Position numbers and translations under genes: made by a program. From contig CAZLMF010000032.1 in the NCBI GenBank assembly GCA_964560565.1, positions 1-18,168 of the forward strand: a stretch of 18,168 nt of DNA, read 5' to 3'. Position 1 is the first letter of the stretch; each line of letters opens with the position of its first letter. Source of the DNA: CAZLMF01 sp964560565. GTDB lineage: Bacteria > Bacillota > Clostridia > Oscillospirales > Ruminococcaceae. Shown in pieces: positions 13,347 to 18,168 of this stretch. The notes under the pieces were generated by a model that worked only from the letters and a program-made list of their open reading frames with translations, was not told the DNA's origin and made no database searches.

Positions 13347-14777
13347 TTACACTAAAAGTTGCACTGTTTCACCTAGGATATCCTTATGCTTTTGAAGTAC
13401 AGGACTTACATACTCAACTAGGAATTCATCTACCTGCTCCTCGCTTCTTCCTGTAAAGCTTTCAGGGGAGAGGGTTGCAATGATTTCCTCCTTAGAAAGC
13501 TTAAAGCTTGGGTCAGCGGCAATTAGGTCAACCAAATTGTTTTCTTCGCCTTGCTCTTTTACTACCTTTGCGGCAGCGATTGAATGCTCCCTAAGCTTCT
13601 CATGTAAAACTTGACGGTCACCACCTTTTTTAACAGCCTGCATCATTATGTTCTCTGTCGCCATAAAGGGTAACTCCCTCATAACACGCTGATTGATTAC
13701 CATAGGATAAACCACAAGTCCATCAGTGATATTAAGCATTAAATTTAAAATTGCGTCCACTGCAAGGAATGCCTCAGCAACTGAAATCCTCTTGTTTGCG
13801 CTGTCGTCAAGAGTGCGCTCAAACCACTGTGTTGCGGCTGTAAAGCCGGGGTTAAGACTGTCAATTATAACATACCTAGCAAGCGATGTTATGCGCTCAC
13901 TGCGCATAGGATTGCGCTTATAAGGCATTGCAGATGAGCCAATTTGGTTTTTCTCGAAGGGCTCTTCAAGCTCCTTAAAGCTTGCGAGAATGCGAATATC
14001 GTTGCTGAATTTGCTTGCAGTTTGAGCTATTCCACTAAGGGTGGATAAAACTTGCGCATCAAGCTTGCGTGAATAGGTTTGCCCTGATACGGGCACTACT
14101 CCGTCAAAATCCATCTCAGCTGCTATCTTTTCCTCAAGGGCTTTAATTTTGCTTGAATCGCCCTCAAATAGCTCAACAAAGCTTGCTTGTGTGCCTGTTG
14201 TGCCCTTTGAACCTAGCAGCATCAGTGTGCTTAAGCGATATTCAAGCTCATTATAGTCCATAAGCAGCTCATTAAGCCAAAGCGTTGCTCTTTTTCCGAC
14301 AGTGGTAAGCTGTGCGGGCTGTAGATGAGTGTATGCAAGGCAAGGTAAAGCTTTATACTCCTTTGCAAAGTGCGCAAGGTTGTTCATTACATTGACAAGC
14401 TTTCTGCAAACTAAGCGAAGTGCTTCACGCATAACAATAATGTCGGTGTTATCCCCCACATAACATGAAGTCGCACCTAAGTGAATTATCGGCGCAGCAA
14501 GCGGACACTGAACTCCGTACGCATAAACATGAGCCATTACATCATGGCGTACCTGTGCTTCACGAGCTGCCGCAACATCATAGTTGATGTTGCAGGCATT
14601 TGCTTCAAGCTCTGAAATTTGCTCCTTAGAAATAGGCAGTCCAAGCTCCGATTCCGCCCTTGCAAGGGCAATCCATAGCTTGCGCCATGTTGTAAATTTC
14701 ATATCCGAGGAGAAAATATACTGCATTTCCTTGCTTGCGTATCGTGAGTTTAACGGGGTCTCATAGGTCGATGACAT
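13347..14777 (-). CDS. purB: Adenylosuccinate lyase
   Basis: 476 residues, ATG after GGGGAGG. The enzyme catalyses two purine-synthesis steps: SAICAR to AICAR plus fumarate, and adenylosuccinate to AMP plus fumarate. The fumarase/aspartase superfamily signature GSSAMPYKRNPMRSE lies at about 280-294 and carries the flexible catalytic loop. The substrate-binding GSKGTTGTQASF lies about 80-90 residues earlier, and LAYTHLQPAQ supplies a conserved His. Length and sequence fit the Clostridia-type PurB of about 475 residues. It is isolated from other pur genes here, with its own promoter upstream, and divergent from the ATPase-like gene. Confidence 0.96.
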   Translation of the reverse strand: MSSTYETPLNSRYASKEMQYIFSSDMKFTTWRKLWIALARAESELGLPISKEQISELEANACNINYDVAAAREAQVRHDVMAHVYAYGVQCPLAAPIIHLGATSCYVGDNTDIIVMREALRLVCRKLVNVMNNLAHFAKEYKALPCLAYTHLQPAQLTTVGKRATLWLNELLMDYNELEYRLSTLMLLGSKGTTGTQASFVELFEGDSSKIKALEEKIAAEMDFDGVVPVSGQTYSRKLDAQVLSTLSGIAQTASKFSNDIRILASFKELEEPFEKNQIGSSAMPYKRNPMRSERITSLARYVIIDSLNPGFTAATQWFERTLDDSANKRISVAEAFLAVDAILNLMLNITDGLVVYPMVINQRVMRELPFMATENIMMQAVKKGGDRQVLHEKLREHSIAAAKVVKEQGEENNLVDLIAADPSFKLSKEEIIATLSPESFTGRSEEQVDEFLVEYVSPVLQKHKDILGETVQLLV

Positions 14778-14832
14778 GATTACCTCCCCAGTTTTTGTAA
14801 ATTATCTGCATTAAGCAGACTAAATAATCACA

Positions 14833-14861
14833 ATAATATAATGCCGTAAAATGCCTGTAAA
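14833..14861 (-). promoter_or_regulatory. purB promoter
   Basis: On the minus strand TTTACA (14856-14861), 17 bases and TATTAT (14833-14838). Alternative hexamers nearby are weaker. In the leader, TCTGC-ATTAA-GCAGA (14805-14819) is a small inverted repeat. No PurR box or purine riboswitch was recognised. Confidence 0.5.
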
Positions 14862-14942
14862 GTCAAGATGATAATGTCAATGCAATCAATTTTTCTGTTT
14901 ATAAAGATATTATCTCATATCGAATATTTAGTCGAATTACGC

Positions 14943-14971
14943 TTGTAACCCTCTATATGTTGTGCTATAAT
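14943..14971 (+). promoter_or_regulatory. Promoter of the P-type ATPase-like gene
   Basis: TTGTAA (14943-14948), 17 bases and exact TATAAT (14966-14971) with an extended -10 TG. The roughly 85-base leader contains a short hairpin (CATCC 15006-15010 with GGATG 15021-15025). An intact housekeeping promoter argues that the gene is expressed. Confidence 0.75.
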
Positions 14972-15061
14972 TACGTTAAATTAAGAGTTACAAGTTGATT
15001 TCAGGCATCCGCTTAAACGGGGATGATTTTAAATTGTTATTAGATTATGGAGTGGTTTCAC

Positions 15062-17548
15062 GTGGCGCAAATACTTGACTTCAAAAAAGACTATATTGGG
15101 CTGAATGATGAGGACTATGAGGAAAATCTCGAAATTTTCGGTCAAAACACCTCTCTTGCTCAGTGTTCACCCTCAATTAGCAGAAAAATTATAGCTCAAG
15201 CTAAATCGCCTGCCTTCATCTTGATGCTGGTAAGCGTTTTAGTCCTTGTAATACTTAGCAGCTACATTCAAGCTGTTATTCTAGTGGTGATTGCCCTTTT
15301 AAGCGCTATCGCTATGCTTTTCCTAGATATGCATACCTATAAGGCTGCGATGAAGCTGCATGACCTTACCGGCGCAACTGCGAATGTTATTCGGGGTGGT
15401 ATAATATATACTGAAGCTTGTGAGAAAATTGTGCCCAATGACTTACTTCTTTTACAGGAGGGTGAACTTGTCCCGGCTGATGCAATTATTGAAGAAGCTA
15501 TTGACTTTTATGTTGACGAAGGGACTTTAATTGAGGATGCAGGCATTTCTTTGAAGTTAGCAGGAGCGCCTATCTGCGCTCATTTTATTGTCACTAAAGG
15601 CAGATGTATTGCAAAAGTTACCGCCACGGGAACACGCACCTCTGCTTATAAAAACGGTAAAATCCCTCAAGAAAAGCCAATGCGACCGAACAACCTTGAG
15701 CAAAAAGCAAAGCATACCATATCGCTATGCTTTATACTAGCTTTAGTATTGGTTATCCCTGCGTTTGCGATTGCAAACTACCACTCCTCCTCTTTTTCAG
15801 AAAGCACTATGTCTGCAAGCGCATTAGTGTTGTCGCTTATTCCCTTCCCTGTGGTAATTATGCCGACTTCCCTATTAATATCGGGGGCAATTTACCTTTC
15901 TAAAACAGGCAGAATTATTAAGCGATTATCAACTGTAAAGTCCCTTGCGGGGGTTTCGGTTATATGCGCAGACGCTTCAAGTGGGCTTGCTCAAGGCAAA
16001 ATGGAAGTTGTTGCAACAAGCTCTATGAGTGATGAACTACTGCTTAATATAGCTTGCCTTACCTGTGTGAAGGGCTCAAACGATCCGATAGATAAAGCGG
16101 TTCTAAGCTACTGCAAAAGCAAGGGTGCAAGTGTTGAGATGCTGCAAAGCAATCTTCTACTTCACGAATATCATTTTAGCTTGAAAGCAAAGCTCATGGG
16201 GAAGGTTTGGGATATTAGCAGCAATAAGCTTGTTTGTATTAAGGGCTTGCCTGAAAGCATTTTGCCCCTATGCGCACTAGATGAGCAAACTCACTATTCA
16301 ATAAGGGCAAAACAATCTGATTTTGAACGGCAAGGACTACGTGTTTTCGTCATTTGCTGTTATAACACTGAGGGCGATATACCCGAGGATATAACCGACT
16401 GCAAGCTGACTTATGTAGGGCTTATAGGTGTGCGCGACGAGATCCCCTCCACTGTTGTCGCTTCCGTTGCATCATGTAAGCGTGCAGGGATACGTGTGGT
16501 AATGCTAACGGAGGATAATCCAGATACCGCTGTTGTAATGGCTGGAAACATTGGCATTGATTTAATTGATGGTATTGTGACAGGTAAAATGCTTGATAAC
16601 TGCGAGGATGAGGATTTAGGAGAGCTATGTAAAAGTGCAAATATATTTGCGCAAATATCAAGCGCTCACCGTCCTATTGTTGTTCGTGGGCTTAAAAAGG
16701 CTGGAGAAACCGTTTTGATAAGCGCAAAAGGCTATGAGGACTACTCCATGCTTAAAACCGCAGATATTTGCGTTGCCCCAAGTGACAGCTTGCCTGCTGT
16801 GCGTGATATGGCTGATGCGATTTTGCCCGATAGCCGTTTTATCACCGTTGTAAGGGCTGTAAGTGAAGCCAGACATGTATGCAACACCGTTATAAGCTCC
16901 ATTGGCAACATAATAGCATTGCATCTCACTTTAGTGCTTATCGCACTTATACTGCCTATGATAGGCTACTCACTTCCTATTACGCCTTCTGGCATCATAC
17001 TGCTTGAAGCTTGCTTAGCAATATCTTGTTTTTTAATGCCTGTGAGGAATTTTGATAAAAATGCAATGTCAAGCCCGTCAATTTGCATGGGTGGAAAAGT
17101 TCAGAAAAGTTTTATTGTAAAACCTCTTATTCAAGCTGCTGTAATCGCAGTTTTGCTCTTCATTTCATATATTGCATTTTCTCAAAGTGGCGCTATTCCC
17201 ACCCATGCAGCGGGCAGGAGCTATATTCTAGTGTTTCTGCTGATGGCAGCTGTTTCTCTAACACTGATAAACAGCACAAGCGCAAGTATTTTTACGATTT
17301 CAACGCTCTCCACTAACGCTCCATTTGTTTTTATTGGCTCAATTTTATTGTCAATACTGCTCTGCTATGCGCCGGGGATGAGTGTAGTGTTTGGCACTTC
17401 TCACATTTCAGCTACTTTGATGATAGTATCAATACTTTTAGGTGTTGCTTGCGCACTTTGGTGGGAAGTTGCAAAGCTTTTTAGGAATAAGATAAATAAC
17501 CGATTATCTCGCTTTTTCCACATACTCATTCACGGTAATAAGGCATAA
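15062..17548 (+). CDS. P-type ATPase-like protein with degenerate catalytic motifs
   Basis: 828 residues from a GTG at 15062 behind GGAGTGG (15049-15055); the in-frame ATG at 15047 overlaps that site. Ten transmembrane helices in the 2-2-6 pattern of P2-type cation pumps are visible, with actuator, nucleotide-binding and phosphorylation regions in order. Catalytic motifs are changed. DKTGT is DASSG (304-308), keeping the phosphorylatable Asp304 but losing Lys, both Thr and the Gly position. TGES is IEDA (157-160), TGD is TED (483-485) and GDGVNDAPAL is AKGYEDYSML (555-564). The helix-4 ion-site motif PEGL is PFPV (261-264). Nucleotide-domain features stay close to normal: KGLPE (394-398) and FSLKAKLM (372-379). 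No frameshift or stop interrupts the gene, and promoter, start and terminator are intact. It is probably inactive as a pump; a regulatory or binding role is inferred. Confidence 0.85.
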   Translation: MAQILDFKKDYIGLNDEDYEENLEIFGQNTSLAQCSPSISRKIIAQAKSPAFILMLVSVLVLVILSSYIQAVILVVIALLSAIAMLFLDMHTYKAAMKLHDLTGATANVIRGGIIYTEACEKIVPNDLLLLQEGELVPADAIIEEAIDFYVDEGTLIEDAGISLKLAGAPICAHFIVTKGRCIAKVTATGTRTSAYKNGKIPQEKPMRPNNLEQKAKHTISLCFILALVLVIPAFAIANYHSSSFSESTMSASALVLSLIPFPVVIMPTSLLISGAIYLSKTGRIIKRLSTVKSLAGVSVICADASSGLAQGKMEVVATSSMSDELLLNIACLTCVKGSNDPIDKAVLSYCKSKGASVEMLQSNLLLHEYHFSLKAKLMGKVWDISSNKLVCIKGLPESILPLCALDEQTHYSIRAKQSDFERQGLRVFVICCYNTEGDIPEDITDCKLTYVGLIGVRDEIPSTVVASVASCKRAGIRVVMLTEDNPDTAVVMAGNIGIDLIDGIVTGKMLDNCEDEDLGELCKSANIFAQISSAHRPIVVRGLKKAGETVLISAKGYEDYSMLKTADICVAPSDSLPAVRDMADAILPDSRFITVVRAVSEARHVCNTVISSIGNIIALHLTLVLIALILPMIGYSLPITPSGIILLEACLAISCFLMPVRNFDKNAMSSPSICMGGKVQKSFIVKPLIQAAVIAVLLFISYIAFSQSGAIPTHAAGRSYILVFLLMAAVSLTLINSTSASIFTISTLSTNAPFVFIGSILLSILLCYAPGMSVVFGTSHISATLMIVSILLGVACALWWEVAKLFRNKINNRLSRFFHILIHGNKA

Positions 17549-17562
17549 TTTAATATTCTAAT

Positions 17563-17604
17563 ACAAAAAAGCATCTGATGAAATTTCATCAGATGCTTTT
17601 TTGT
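17563..17604. terminator. Perfect palindromic terminator
   Basis: A perfect 42-base palindrome (17563-17583 with 17584-17604) has a GCATCTGATG core flanked by A6 and T6. It can end transcription in both directions and closes the ATPase-like gene. Confidence 0.92.
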
Positions 17605-17625
17605 GCTTAATGTTCTTACAAAGTA

Positions 17626-17652
17626 ACATTAATTTGTATTCATCATATTATA
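17626..17652 (+). promoter_or_regulatory. Candidate sigma-K promoter of the collagen-like gene
   Basis: AC (17626-17627), 16 bases and CATATTATA (17644-17652) match the late mother-cell sigma-K pattern AC / CATANNNTA. Inverted half-sites TTAATGTT (17607-17614) and AACATTAA (17625-17632) surround the -35. The related palindrome ATGTTAACAT (17677-17686) lies in the leader. The sigma-K pattern is short, so chance is possible, but the gene type agrees. Confidence 0.45.
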
Positions 17653-17717
17653 TTAGAGGTAAGAACTACTTGCCGAATGTTAACATCATAGGCATTTAAT
17701 ATTTAGGAGTTTTAAAA

Positions 17718-18168
17718 ATGAGACTAAATCGTAATTTTTCCGGTAGAAAAAGGTGTGAGGGTGGTTGTATGAATAGGTGTAATCCATGTTGCAGATGCAT
17801 AGTCGGCCCAACAGGACCGACCGGTCCTCAAGGTATAAGAGGCATACAAGGCCCTATCGGTCCTACCGGTCCACAAGGGATTAGAGGATTCCCAGGTCCC
17901 ACAGGTCCGACAGGTCCACAAGGTCCTCAGGGTATTCAAGGTATTCAAGGTCCGACTGGCCCACAAGGTCCACAGGGCATTCAAGGTCCGACAGGCCCAC
18001 AAGGTCCGCAGGGTATTCAAGGCATTCAAGGTATTCAAGGTCCGACTGGCCCGACTGGTCAGCAGGGCATACAAGGTATTCAAGGTCCAACAGGTCCAAC
18101 AGGCCCACAGGGCATTCAAGGTATAGCAGGATCTACTGGTGCAACAGGCCCGACAGGTCCACAGGGTA
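17718..18168 (+). CDS. Collagen-like Gly-X-Y repeat protein, exosporium type (5' part)
   Basis: ATG eight bases after AGGAG (17705-17709); the frame is open to the window end, giving 150 residues. The N-terminus is basic and Cys-rich (Cys13, 17, 21, 24, 25, 27). From Gly30 there are 40 uninterrupted Gly-X-Y triplets, mostly GPT, GPQ and GIQ. Thr and Gln in the Y position are typical of bacterial collagen-like proteins such as the Bacillus exosporium protein BclA, where Thr residues are glycosylated. There is no signal peptide, as expected for a protein made in the mother cell and assembled on the spore surface. A trimeric triple helix is expected; the C-terminal trimerising domain, if any, is outside the window. 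The repetitive DNA makes the repeat number prone to change. Confidence 0.85.
   Translation, partial: MRLNRNFSGRKRCEGGCMNRCNPCCRCIVGPTGPTGPQGIRGIQGPIGPTGPQGIRGFPGPTGPTGPQGPQGIQGIQGPTGPQGPQGIQGPTGPQGPQGIQGIQGIQGPTGPTGQQGIQGIQGPTGPTGPQGIQGIAGSTGATGPTGPQG

Noticed and set aside
15047..15061. ATG at 15047 as start of the ATPase-like gene
   Set aside because: It overlaps GGAGTGG, the best ribosome binding site for the GTG at 15062.
17724..18119. Long minus-strand frames rich in Leu, Thr, Trp and Ala opposite the collagen-like gene
   Set aside because: They are the reverse reading of regular Gly-X-Y codons, with low-complexity translations and no ribosome binding site.
17718..18168. Tandem DNA repeats resembling a CRISPR or satellite array
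   Set aside because: The 9-base periodicity is the codon pattern of Gly-X-Y triplets; there are no constant repeats with unique spacers.

Overview
The window looks like a moderately AT-rich chromosome segment from an anaerobic, spore-forming member of the Clostridia (Bacillota). The evidence is a ferredoxin-type [FeFe] hydrogenase, a PdaB-like polysaccharide deacetylase, a DUF421/DUF4363 pair, NrdR, a DUF6514-type protein and a collagen-like (Gly-X-Y) protein of the exosporium kind. Shine-Dalgarno sites are strong and purine-rich, TTG and GTG starts are frequent, and promoters are close to the sigma-A consensus. No phage or transposase gene is visible. A 10-N run at 884-893 is a scaffold join, so the two sides may not be true neighbours.

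Layout. 1-818: the 3' part of a methylthioadenosine/S-adenosylhomocysteine nucleosidase gene, overlapping by one base a FlK-type hot-dog thioesterase. 819-1495: the scaffold gap, two promoters pointing into it, a tRNA-Pro(GGG) with near-perfect promoter and terminator, and a minus-strand remnant of a SPOR-domain gene. 1496-2764: a single-gene [FeFe] hydrogenase unit. 2885-7004: a four-gene operon (membrane-anchored zinc-ribbon protein, SPFH protein with three zinc ribbons, double zinc-ribbon membrane protein, TPM-domain protein). It resembles the Bacillus subtilis ydjFGHI membrane-stress operon but has no PspA gene. 7046-7825: a PdaB-like deacetylase, minus strand. 7981-9029: DUF421 and DUF4363 membrane proteins. 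9026-9861: nrdR with its own NrdR box, and a DUF6514-like protein. 10018-10830: a TIM-barrel sugar isomerase/epimerase-like protein. 10878-14777: secF, secD and purB. 15062-17548: an 828-residue P-type ATPase-like protein. 17718-end: a collagen-like protein, cut by the window edge.

The most unusual gene is the P-type ATPase-like one. Its ten-helix P2-type architecture and nucleotide-binding domain are recognisable in one uninterrupted reading frame, yet nearly every catalytic motif is changed (DKTGT to DASSG, TGES to IEDA, TGD to TED, GDGVNDAPAL to AKGYEDYSML, PEGL to PFPV). It reads like a maintained pseudo-ATPase rather than a decaying gene. The second system worth attention is the PspA-less SPFH/zinc-ribbon/TPM operon. 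Most of the rest is housekeeping: purine synthesis, protein export, dNTP-pool regulation and nucleoside salvage.
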